Below, piece after piece: positions 12,376 to 22,103 of a stretch of DNA of 64,000 nt. Below the pieces are notes generated by a model. The model did not search any database, had not been told where the DNA came from, and saw only the letters and a program-made list of their open reading frames with translations. This DNA comes from Siphonodentalium dalli (Eukaryota > Mollusca > Scaphopoda > Gadilida > Siphonodentaliidae), in NCBI GenBank assembly GCA_032622095.1, contig CP136064.1, positions 37,560,426-37,624,425 on the forward strand, in the 5' to 3' direction. A program made the position numbers and the translations under genes. Each line of letters opens with the position of its first letter. Positions within the stretch are counted from its first letter, which is position 1.

Positions 12376-14223
12376 ACTGGGGTGTGTTCCTTAATTTCCA
12401 CCGCGAATCGATTCGGTCATGCGTTGATGGTTCTTCGTCGTTAATGACTAATAATTACGCACGTCAGTTCGCGTTAATTGATTTATCAAGACGGGTCAAA
12501 CGGGCTTAAAGTGACTGTTAACGGGTGTCTCTCAATGTATGTATGTGTTATCGAGTTTGTTCACTATGTTCTGACATCTGATGATACAACCGGCCGTTAA
12601 ATACACAGCTGGATTAAACTTTTATACCAGCTATAAATATCGACTGTATTGATATAGTATACACGTGGCAAACACAAGTATTCGGATTATAGTCTTATAA
12701 ATCATTATTACAATAACAAATGTATCAATTTTACCTATATCGTTTATTTTGTAAACAATCTGGGTACTAAGAACAAATTATCTTGAGCCATATGTAAAAG
12801 CAAATGTAGTGAAATTAGCCGCATTTTTCAAAACACAATGCGAGAAAACATTGCGAAATGCTCAACTTCATACTAATCATATTAAATATAGTAATTAAAT
12901 CATGTGCCGAAACGTCTTCGATGACTTTCCGAAACATCCAAATGCTTGGTCCGAAATAACAATTGCCGAAACCCCAGGTGCCGAAACATCCTGAAAACTA
13001 GGTGCCGAAACGTCCATGTGCCGAAATGTCCTGCACCCGGAAAAAGTTACACCATGACGTTGTTCATCAATATTCGTTGAAATCATACGAATGTAATGAA
13101 CATTATGGAATTGACATGTCTTCTCCATATATAGTATATCAGTCGCATCGCTCACCAAGCGTCAAGAAATATATTGGTTAAATTCCGTAAAAAAGTTCAC
13201 ATCCCACTCGGCATGCATGGTATAATTATTTTCACTTTGGTGTTGGTAGTTTATACTATGTGTAGCAGACAATAAAGACTACTCGGAAATACGTTTGGTC
13301 TAATTTATAATCTAAATTATAATTGGGATCCATTCTTTCGATGAACCGTTGTGGACGAAGTGTAATTATTGATAATCAATATAGGTTATGTGAATCCGAT
13401 TAGGTCTTAGGCACGTACCGACAGGGTGTGAGTTGTCACAATCCGAACGAGGACCATAATTTTCATAGTTAGAAATTTCATGACACAAATTTCAATAGTT
13501 GGAAATTAAAAGTAACAAGTGAATCGAATGATCTAAGTGTTTCAATTTTCCGACTTCAAGTTCAGACTTGTATGTTTTACCGAACATTGCGTCATGGTCA
13601 CTAGTCTATTAGTAATGCCAAACCTCCATATCTTTCTGATAGCAGATTTAACGATATAACATTCAGCATGCATAATTGTTACCATCATATATTGCTACTT
13701 CTTGGAATTTGAATACGTGTAACTCGTATTCGCTCATCAGCCATATTCTGATTAATAGCATGTATAATGTGCATGTACTGCACGCAGACTGACGCAGTAT
13801 ACTCGAGACATAACATATGGATCAATGCTATGTCATGATTGTCATTTGTGTCTTTATTTACACAGTCCATGCTCTTAAACAGAATGTATGGAAACCCAAA
13901 TTATTAAGCCAATATTGAAATATTGCATTACTCAAAACCAAATGCTATACAGTTGGACATTTGATTAGACAAAAATCCTATATATTTGGAAATGTTATTA
14001 GACCAAATCCTGTGTAGTTGGAAATTGTATGGTCTCACCCACGGTTGGATCCATTTGGTACGTCCCTATTTGGCGGGAATACCAGGTAATATATAAACCA
14101 ATGTTGATTTAAAAAACAAAAGCTAGTTACCCCAATGTGAGTGGTTTAGCTTTGTTATTTAATTACGCTAACGCATGGTCATATTACCATATTTATTCTT
14201 GTCGACCACATCCATCGATAACT
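12376..14223. other. Intergenic stretch with a small GCCGAAAC array
   Basis: Between 12900 and 13040 the word TGCCGAAAC(A/G)TCC and variants recur about six times. At 13900-14040 diverged repeats of AGTTGGAAAT and TTAGAC-AAATCCT occur. No gene is supported. Confidence 0.45.
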
Positions 14224-14691
14224 TATATAGGAATCAGGGAGCTAAATATGTTCCAGAGTCACTATCGAATACACCGTGGAACCCTAAAGGTGAAGGATAA
14301 TTGAAGAATGGCCTTCACCTCATACAGGTGATCCATTATTTAATGATGAGATCTTGTTTATTTGATTTGTACATCATATCTAAATAATTTAAACTGGTGA
14401 ATTAATTGGGAAAAGGATTTTTGTGAGTGTGAAATTTATTTAACTAGTTGTGGTATTTCTGGGTTTTTCCAGGTAAAATTTTGCTGCGGGATAACCCTGT
14501 CTTACACCTGAGGAATTATTTCGAAAAGTAAACACTCGACCTATGGTTTTTCTTGCATTTTCAGGATGATCTGGTGTCAGTCTAACTGGGTAAACATCAC
14601 TGGAATGGCTCGGAGGCTGAAATTCTGTGAATATGGCTGAAACGTTAACACTGTCGCCTATGGGAAAACATTTAGTTCAGTGATTCCTATA
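14224..14691 (+). repeat. Left 468-bp terminal direct repeat
   Basis: Identical by eye to 18362-18829 (offset 4138). The ends are GGAATCA and TGATTCC inverted, within TATA. Internally it holds a hairpin of GGTGAAGG against CCTTCACC (about 14287-14320) and CACCTCATACAGGTG. It has no reading frame of note. It lies directly upstream of the endonuclease start codon and could contain its promoter, which is inference only. Confidence 0.9.
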
Positions 14692-14771
14692 GGAAAAACC
14701 GCCGAAATTGTAAAATTCACGTGTCTCCATGGTAAGTTGTTAGTTTCATATTTTATGATTTACAAGTAATA

Positions 14772-15152
14772 ATGGCATCATTTTGGCAAGATTTAAGGAA
14801 GAAAATGTTAGATTCATCGCAAAATAGTCCGGAGAGTGAGTGTCGTGTGTGGACGAAGGGAAAATATGGGAGATATGGCCGTGTTCGAGTGCCCTGGATG
14901 CTTTTGGATCCAGCATTACCAGGATCGGATGCTTATTTAGCACACCGAATGGCATTTCTGATTTCCAAAGAGTGGACCATTATTAATCCTGAATTTATAG
15001 GCAAAGAAGTGAGCCATCTCTGTCACAATACTTTATGCATTAATGTCAACCATTTAACGCTGGAGACGACGAGCGACAACATGAAGCGCAACGCGTGCAA
15101 GAGATTCAAAACATGTTTTGGTCACCACGCCGAACCACCATGCATGATATAA
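14772..15152 (+). CDS. His-Me finger homing-endonuclease-like protein (I-PpoI-type zinc loop)
   Basis: This intact 126-residue reading frame starts at the first ATG after the left repeat. Its C-terminal half matches the zinc-binding loop of His-Me finger homing endonucleases (zf-His_Me_endon). VSHLCHNTLCINVNHL at about residues 80-95 supplies the presumed general-base histidine (SHL) plus zinc ligands Cys-His-Cys-His. ETTSDNMKRNAC at about 98-109 supplies the metal-binding asparagine, and a CFGHHAEPPC tail gives a second zinc site. The family cuts double-stranded DNA with a beta-beta-alpha-metal fold. The N-terminal half (YGRYGRVRVPW, about residues 31-41) is less typical and may bind DNA. 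The gene faces a Mutator-like transposase on the other strand, and its 3' end overlaps that gene's open frame by about 100 bp. Such genes are known in invertebrate genomes. A role in transposition or integration here is inferred from position only. Confidence 0.8.
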   Translation: MASFWQDLRKKMLDSSQNSPESECRVWTKGKYGRYGRVRVPWMLLDPALPGSDAYLAHRMAFLISKEWTIINPEFIGKEVSHLCHNTLCINVNHLTLETTSDNMKRNACKRFKTCFGHHAEPPCMI

Positions 15153-17669
15153 ATATTTTAAAAGTAAGATTATGTTACTCACGTTGTTTTTTTTCCGTAA
15201 ACTGTATGTGTGGTCCTCATGACGACGTTTAATTTTTCGTTTATTTTTACCCGCGGGAGCATTTTTAATTTCGGTTGGTGTTTTCAACGGTAATGTTTCT
15301 TTCTCATAAGTGTCATCTTTATTATTCTGAATGTCCTTATAACTTTTGAAGAGTTGGAAGCGACGTTTATTTCTCCTAGCTTTGAAGTCAGGTGTTTCTT
15401 GTCTCAATTTATCTTGTGTCGATTTGTTCTGCAATTGATTCAGCTGTTTTGCAGAATGAGATCCGGGTGATATAGGACACAAACACTTTTGGCACAGTTT
15501 GACTATCGATTCGCCTGGACCGTTATTAACTGAATGAACCGCGCTGTGAACTCTCCCTGTATAATTCCTAGAAAATGTTGTAGATCTCGGAACAGACCTC
15601 CTGATACTTCTGTTTACAGCTTCAGATTTTTGGGTTGTCGTCCCAAATTTTGTTTTCAGCATTGCATCGCGTCCAAGTCGCCAGTTCACACACTCACGGA
15701 GTCTGTCTTCGGATATTTTGGAGCTATTTATTTTGAAATCGCTTTGTAGGTATCTGCTTTTTATGCGCCAAGTCCCTTTTGAATTGCAGGCAAACGAATA
15801 TTGTCCACACAGTTTGTGTCTTCCCTGATAACAGTCCACTATACTGTCAACAATGTATGTCAGCGCACACAATAACTTTGTAGTGTCCACTCCAAATTGT
15901 TTGTGGGCCTTATTGAGTTCGCTATTACATCGTGCCATTAAGTCATCGGAGAAGCCATTGCATACCTTCTTCCTCTCCGCTTTAGTTTTACCGGGCATGA
16001 TGTCGATAACAGGAACAGAATTTTTAAATTTTTTCCTTATACTTGCAGTAAGATGTCGAGTGTCATACAGTTGCTCAGGCTTGATGGATGATTTACCGGA
16101 GTCGTAGAACTGCTCTGCACCCATGAATGGTTTTGAGTCTTGATCCGTTGTCAGGTAATGTACAGACAGACCACTGGAATTCAGCTGTTCTAAACATTCA
16201 GTGTTCCAATCTTTCTCATTTCCAATTGTGTCAGTTGATTTTAGATTAGCACTGCATTTGGAAGAATTTGCCAAACAGTCATTTCCATTTTTGTGTTTAC
16301 CATGGTTTGCACACAGCTTGCTTTTGTTTGTGAGTGCTATAACTTGTTTCTTGTGGGTCATGTTTTCAACATGTAGGTATGAACACTGTGTTGCAGGCTG
16401 GAATGGTGTTCGTCCAACTCCAGAATATAGTGGATTTGAGTAAATTCCATCCGATTCAATGTTTATAACATCACTCTGCGCATTTCGCAATTTATTCACT
16501 TACTTCAGTTCCTCACGTCTGTGCCCCAAATCATCTGTTTTGACCTCTACTATTTGTCTGCACACCTTGTTTGATGCAGCTTGCATGCCTCTCCCAGACG
16601 GTGGTGGAATGTTACACGTCATCAACAGTTTTCGAACATTGGTATTTCCGATGGGCATCTGTGTAAGAGCAATCTGCAGGGCTTCATTAATTCTGGCAGA
16701 TTTCCGCCCTTTGTTGCCAGTTTCAATCTCATCGTATAATATGAAGTACTTAGAAATGTAGCTACATATATTGCAGCCAACTTTTTCTCTGCAGACTAAT
16801 CCTCTTCTGTCTTCGGCACCCGGAATATATGATAAATACCCAAGACAATTTGGATGGATGTGTCGATGCTCTGAAAACACGTCATTCCACATATCGGTCA
16901 TACGTTTGACGTGCACAAGCCGATATGTATCATTCTCAGCCCTGAAAAGTAAAAAAACAGCTATTCAAGTCCAAATGAATGGGATAAATCTGTTAAATTG
17001 ATTTGTGGCTCTTCAGTTGTTTATATCTTGCATATCATGCATTACAGAAATATTCGACCATTATTTTGTAGTTGGGGGGGGAGAGGGTAACTGTGCTAAG
17101 TTCTTAATTGTTGAGTGACACTGATATCTGATGTGGTATACTATACAAGATGTTTGTATTATACTGTGATATCTATATGAATGTAGGAGGCAAGCAACTT
17201 CTGGGGAGATAATTCAATCAAAGGGAGGTAATCCTATTACTTTTTATGCATTAATTAGCATTTTCAAGCAGATCAATGAGAGTTAATCCTTCTTATGGTG
17301 ACAGTGGGGATCATTTATTCAATTTTAATTATGAGTTTAGACAATTTATTGCAAGTAAATGTTGAATGTGTATATTTACCATGTATCTGTTTCCTTTCCA
17401 GCAAGAACTTTGACATCAGATGTTTCCTTGATCAGAGGTCGTAGAAGTTTTACTGTTGTTTCTTGGTTATCTGCTGGTTGAACTGGAGCGGCGATATCTG
17501 AGGTAACCATGTCATATTTGTCTTTTGGTACCCTTACGTATCTGCAACTGTCATTATCTATTACAATATCATTCACCGGCTGCATTTTTTTGTGATCAGG
17601 CTGTCTTAAACTCGAAAAACCTGTTTGTTTTAATTGCTGTATTCGGCGTAATTTTGGGATTTTAGACAT
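15054..17669 (-). pseudogene. Mutator-like transposase, two exons, one in-frame stop
   Basis: Exon 1 (17669-17380) starts at ATG and encodes about 96 residues ending KETDTW. The donor is CATG/GTAAAT. Exon 2 begins at 16941 after TTTTCAG and restores the frame (TG+G). It contains CNICSYISK, IPPPSGRGMQAASNKV, then a TAA at 16502-16500. The same frame resumes immediately with SDGIYSNPLYSGVGRTPFQP, ENMTHKKQVIALTNKSKLC, LTTDQDSKPF, YDTRHLTASIRKKF, MPGKTKAERKK and SEAVNRSIRRSVPRSTTFSR. This order matches animal Mutator-like transposase-domain proteins. The likely catalytic acids are the D of SDGIY, the D of TTDQDS and the E of SEAVNR. A Cys/His pattern (KLCGQYSFAC, LCQKCLC) and a basic tail (KNKRKIKRRH) follow. 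Only the TAA breaks the protein, and it sits inside AAGTAAGTG, a good splice-donor-like word. The frame then runs to 15054 through the end of the endonuclease gene, and true coding probably ends before that. Confidence 0.8.
16500..16502 (-). other. In-frame TAA inside transposase exon 2
   Basis: The codons read CTG AAG TAA GTG AAT on the minus strand. The protein is clearly transposase on both sides in the same frame. The simplest cause is a single CAA-to-TAA change. The stop coincides with a GTAAGTG splice-donor word, so a regulated or alternative splice there is possible but unsupported by any clear short intron. Confidence 0.8.
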
Positions 17670-18361
17670 AATTGAGCCAATTAATTCTCACAAATTATAA
17701 CAAGGAGTTTATTGTGTCAGTGTCTCAGTAAATTCCAGTCATAAAGTGAGATGTTGAATTATTTGCTTTGCTTACAAGAGCTGGGATATGATAGTGTTGT
17801 GTAATACAGAACAACCTGTTATTTCTCCTGAGGATACAGTCATATGCAAATTTGGGACTGTTTGTGCTAATTAAACAGAGTGTGCCATGCCATCTGATAC
17901 AATTTCATGCCTGAGGCTTAGTCTAATACAGTTTCATGCTGTTCACATATTTCCATTGACTGAAGCTTGCTTCATGTTGCTATTAAAGTATTTTAAATTC
18001 CCATTTTTCTGTTAAATTAGGTCCATTTTTATTATAAATTGCCAAATTCTGAAGGAAAAGAGTTAAAATTGGTCAAGATATGCCTCTCAAAATGTAGCTT
18101 AATATTTCCTCTTCAATTTAGTAATATTAGGGTGTATATGGGAATAACGCATATTTCAGATTGTACAAAATAAAAAACCTAGTTAAATTGAAAAAAAAGA
18201 AGAAAAAAAAAGTTTATTTTGATGACTGACACTAATATTCGGGAGGCATCATATTGAAAAAATAGAACCAATACTGCCCGCTAGAACTCATTTTTAGTTT
18301 CAGTAAGGTCTATATCTGGATATAATACTGTATGCAATGCCATTTAATGCATATGTACATA
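17670..18361. other. Upstream region of the transposase
   Basis: AT-rich, non-coding DNA between the transposase start codon and the right direct repeat. It should contain the promoter and 5' UTR of the minus-strand gene, but no convincing core promoter element could be picked out. A poly-purine run lies at 18190-18210. Confidence 0.4.
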
Positions 18362-18829
18362 TATATAGGAATCAGGGAGCTAAATATGTTCCAGAGTCAC
18401 TATCGAATACACCGTGGAACCCTAAAGGTGAAGGATAATTGAAGAATGGCCTTCACCTCATACAGGTGATCCATTATTTAATGATGAGATCTTGTTTATT
18501 TGATTTGTACATCATATCTAAATAATTTAAACTGGTGAATTAATTGGGAAAAGGATTTTTGTGAGTGTGAAATTTATTTAACTAGTTGTGGTATTTCTGG
18601 GTTTTTCCAGGTAAAATTTTGCTGCGGGATAACCCTGTCTTACACCTGAGGAATTATTTCGAAAAGTAAACACTCGACCTATGGTTTTTCTTGCATTTTC
18701 AGGATGATCTGGTGTCAGTCTAACTGGGTAAACATCACTGGAATGGCTCGGAGGCTGAAATTCTGTGAATATGGCTGAAACGTTAACACTGTCGCCTATG
18801 GGAAAACATTTAGTTCAGTGATTCCTATA
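18362..18829 (+). repeat. Right 468-bp terminal direct repeat
   Basis: Same sequence and orientation as 14224-14691. The outer end TGATTCC is followed by TATATAG, matching the TATATA before the left copy. Within the unit this repeat lies upstream of the minus-strand transposase, in the opposite sense to the way the left copy precedes the endonuclease. Confidence 0.9.
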
Positions 18830-18990
18830 TAGTGCGTAGAAATAACCACACGGAATATGGTGCTGTTATCCCTTACACGAACAAGTACCCTTATGATTTT
18901 CGCGATGTTTGATTAATCTGCAAGGCCAGTGTCTGGTTGAAACATTCAAACACATATATTCTTGAACTTTATTAACGCATGCCATACTAC

Positions 18991-19859
18991 TAGTGTTCGC
19001 GCTGCCACTTGCCAAATTTGCTAATGGCAAAAATAATTCAAATTTGGCAAAAAATAATTTCATTTGGCAAATCACTTTTTAATTCCTCTAGAAAAATTGA
19101 AAACAATATTGGTCAATAAACACCATTCATTTCAGGAAACTTACAATATAATTATATTAGTGGTGTTGTATATGGTTTACGAAAAGTGAACACCTCTATT
19201 AAGATGAAGTTAAGCTGATAGCATTACTATCGATCGGTGGTGGGATTTAGTGTGGAGGTGTTTACATAGCAAACCGGGGCCCCGGTGGTCCAGTCGGTAG
19301 AGTTCCAGGTGAATTACGACGTCACAGACCGTCCAGCGCCGACGAAGCTGGTTCTAACCCCGCCCTATAGAGGGTGACCGAAATCGTGTACATGGGCAAG
19401 TTTGTCAGTTGCTTTCCGGGGTCGGTGGTTTCTACACGCATTGGAACGATTTCCCGGTAAAATTAAGCCTCTGCGTGGTCTTTCCTCCATCCGTAAATTG
19501 ACAACGTCGTGTGTGGCCTAGCGGCTAGAACGACGATAAACCCTAACAAACAAACAAACATAGCAAATCCTCTTGTGATGCGCCCTTCTGATAAGGCAAC
19601 CCTTCTATCGTGTTTATTGTTTGATTATCTGTGTATTATGTGGTGATAAAGTAGAGATGCGAATATAATTATTAACTACTCGCTTTTCTATCGATATCAA
19701 AAGTTGTTCAAACCGCGAGTGTCGGAACATAAGACTCAAAGTTGCAGAAAATGATACTTCCAAGGATAGTATTTGGCCAATTTTGAAATAATTTGGCAAA
19801 CAAAAATTTAATTTGGCGAATTACATGGCAAAGTAAATTTTGGTCCAGCGGGGACCCTG
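18991..19859. mobile_element. Non-autonomous hAT element
   Basis: The ends are TAGTGTTCGCGCTGCC on the left and, as reverse complement, CAGGGTCCCCGCTGGACC on the right, a hAT-like pattern with decay. The flanks CATACTAC (18983-18990) and CAAACTAC (19860-19867) match at 7 of 8 bases, the hAT target length. Subterminal TTTGGCAAA words are abundant at both ends. There is no transposase. A SINE is nested inside. Confidence 0.6.
19274..19557 (+). mobile_element. tRNA-derived SINE with target duplication
   Basis: The head has a box A-like TGGTCCAGTCGGTAGAG and a box B-like GGTTCTAACCC, so it is tRNA-derived and probably transcribed by RNA polymerase III. A core follows, then a tail ending in CAAACAAACAAACA. 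Perfect 10-bp flanks ACATAGCAAA (19264-19273 and 19558-19567) prove an insertion. A reverse, truncated relative lies at 1463-1552. Confidence 0.85.
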
Positions 19860-19867
19860 CAAACTAC

Positions 19868-21430
19868 AAAACGTTAGAGCAGATTATAAATTTACTCCTC
19901 CTTAAATTCAGATAAAGGCGTGAAACCAGATCCCGACCAGCGACCATAAATCGACCAACTTAGATTTCAATAATGGGGACAAGTACCGATAAGCAACCAA
20001 TAAGTTTACCTTTCTTTGACTAAAAGCAGGCACAATGTACCAGGGACAAACAATATCCGCATAGCGTAAGTGCGGTCGACATCCAAAATTGGTATATGTA
20101 CTCGTGTGTATACAGCAATAAAATGTGTCTAAGATACTCCGTGTATCGGAGTTGAACATCAGCGTGAGTTTTGTAACAAACTTTAAAATGGACGTATCCA
20201 TAACCAACGAACGGCTCTTGGTTGTGTAACATCAAATCAATTACCCCAAATCAAATTATATATTCCGTGTGGGCGCGTGATATCATGGCATCAAAGCCAC
20301 ATGGCGGCCCCCAATTGTAATTCAAAGTAATTTGTCAGTTCTGTTAGGTCAGCATATGACAATTTGGTACGTGCTTTGATTAGATAAGTGATGTTACTTA
20401 ATAAAGGCACATGGCGGTTTGTGATTCAAAATACAGCTAATAATGTTCATTTTCGAAATTTTACCGGTACCGAAATAAGTCGATACATACATGTATACTC
20501 TGCCGTCAAATGAGCATGCTGTGTTCCCAAAAAAAGACATATTGATGTAATGTAAAATACAACTTTAAACAGGGTGTTTGGGTCCCAAACAAAAACAGAA
20601 AATTCCACGAGGTGGTTTAGAAAAGAGCGTTCAGTATTAGTCTATTCTAGATATCGTAGACATGAAGAGCGTTTTTTATTCACTTTTATGTATGTGAAAA
20701 GTAGAACATAGCTGTAAAACTGCTGTAGCCATGGCATATATTGCCATAGATCACGAAGCTGGTATATCAACACACCATAAAAACGATGGCCAGACTAAAT
20801 ACATAATATACACATTTTAATGAATCTCTCTTGGTCTAGATATATATAAGAGTATAACTTCAATGTGAAAGTTTGTCTATCTATCTGTCTATCTGCCCGG
20901 ATTTTCTCCCTATACCGATTTCAATTACATTTGGTGTGGTGACTCGGGGTACCCTATCGGATGTTATCACGGTGTTAGATTTAATTAACAAATTATAAAA
21001 TCAATAATAAGTGAATGGAGCAGAGCTCAATTTAAAAAAAAATAAAGTGTTTTAAATAAAATATACATTTTTTTTTTATCTCAAGACACAAGGCGGTTTG
21101 TACTCATAAATACATCTAATAAAAAAACACTTTTTAATTGTTACCGATAAGGAACTGGTTTGTACTTACACGAACAACCTTTCTGCGGGCATTATATGTG
21201 TCAGGAAGAAGCATTTAATTCATACAAAATTTAACGTTTAACACGCGGTGTTTGTTCATAAGAAAGAGCGTTTATTAAAATGAAAACGTTTATCAAATGG
21301 CTGTGACCATGGATATTATTTTTCTGAGCAAGCATATGAAGCCGGTATATCAATGGTTCGTTTTATTTGTCAATATATCGTGTACCTCATTCCAAATTAC
21401 GCAGACAAAGTTCTGAAGCTCGAGTGAGCG
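19868..21430. other. No gene; dispersed AAGAGCG motifs
   Basis: AT-rich repeat-derived DNA. Motif pairs occur at about 20622/20665 (AAAGAGCGTT, then TCTATTCTAGATAT, then GAAGAGCGTT) and a single copy at about 21262. A segment at about 20835 (TCTAGATATATATAAGAGTA followed by TATCTATCTGTC) resembles a Helitron-type 5' end, but no 3' end could be paired with it. Confidence 0.4.
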
Positions 21431-21656
21431 ACGATGTACGACGATGTATTATCATATGTGTATTTAGGACATAATATGTTTATATTACTTACCTTCTTGA
21501 CACATATTTTGCACTTATGTGTATATATATTGTGCTGTATCTGCGTGACACGTTTGTACGTTGTATGTGCTGTACCAATCTTGGCACTTATTTTGCACTG
21601 TTATATGTTTATATTGAATTATCTACTTGACACTTATTTTTCATTCGACATTAATA

Positions 21657-22000
21657 CTATCTCGGCGCATTTACCCAAAGCCCTTTCGTTTTCAATCCAC
21701 GGTGGACGAAGTGTGCCAGAGCACGTATAGTTTTTGAGTCTGTCCTGGTCATTATTTGTTTAAATAATCTCTCATTGGGGATGTTTAACATGATATGTTC
21801 TCGTAAAATAGGGCGCGCTCGTCTGACAGAGAAATACAGTGTATCAAAAAAGTCGAGGTCAAAGTACCGTCCGCTTAGTATGTTGAAATATGCCAAATAG
21901 TAATTGCCGGAAAGAATCTGGAACCCATTCATTAACGTGTCCGTATGTTGTAGCGAAGTCTTTTCCCTGCGAACGATGGATAAACGGCATCCCCCACTGT
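21657..22000 (-). pseudogene. LINE C-terminal remnant
   Basis: The minus-strand frame ending at 21657 reads LREHIMLNIPNERLFKQIM, then TLRA-like ALAHFVHRGLKTKGLW. This is clearly the same protein end as the + strand remnant at 24419-24655 (PNERLFNRIL and LAYFVHCGLKKEGVW). Upstream the frame carries SGRYFDLDFF, matching GRYFDFD in the other copy, but the cysteine cluster between is lost by frameshift. The reading frame extends to 22103 without recognisable LINE sequence at its start. Confidence 0.65.
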
Positions 22001-22103
22001 GTGGTGTCATCATCCGAGTCTGTAATGTCTTTAATGATAATATGTCATTCGTGACCACATTGTCACTTAACACATGAGCACATATAAAACACATATAGTA
22101 CAT

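Larger units (their letters stand above)
14224..18829. mobile_element. Composite DNA transposon candidate: direct repeats, His-Me endonuclease, Mutator-like transposase
   Basis: Two copies of the same 468-bp sequence (14224-14691 and 18362-18829, no difference seen by eye) flank 3.67 kb. That interval contains exactly two recognisable genes: a + strand zinc-loop His-Me finger endonuclease next to the left repeat, and a - strand two-exon Mutator-like transposase starting about 690 bp from the right repeat. Each repeat starts TATATAGGAATCA or TATAGGAATCA and ends TGATTCCTATA, so both the repeats and the whole unit have short inverted ends. The outermost flanks share TATATA, a possible target duplication. 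Alternatively, the two repeats are independent MITE insertions with TATA targets that happen to bracket an older element. Their apparent identity argues for a single or very recent origin. Confidence 0.6.

Noticed and set aside
14746-14955. Minus-strand frame opposite the endonuclease
   Set aside because: A shadow of the endonuclease gene with no recognisable domain.
15534-16761. Plus-strand reading frames at 15534-15749, 15853-16107, 16201-16443 and 16459-16761
   Set aside because: They lie antisense to the clearly recognisable Mutator-like transposase and show no domain of their own.
14224-18829. Interpretation as an LTR retrotransposon
   Set aside because: The ends are not TG...CA, there is no gag, reverse transcriptase or integrase, no primer-binding site next to the left repeat, and the interior encodes a DNA transposase.
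20835-20910. Helitron 5' end at TCTAGATATATATAAG
   Set aside because: No matching 3' hairpin with CTRR could be located downstream at a reasonable distance, so it is left as a remark only.
21434-21730. Hydrophobic plus-strand frame that looks like membrane segments
   Set aside because: It reads repeated TATATT/TTGCACTTAT words antisense to the LINE 3' UTR. The hydrophobicity comes from AT-rich codons.
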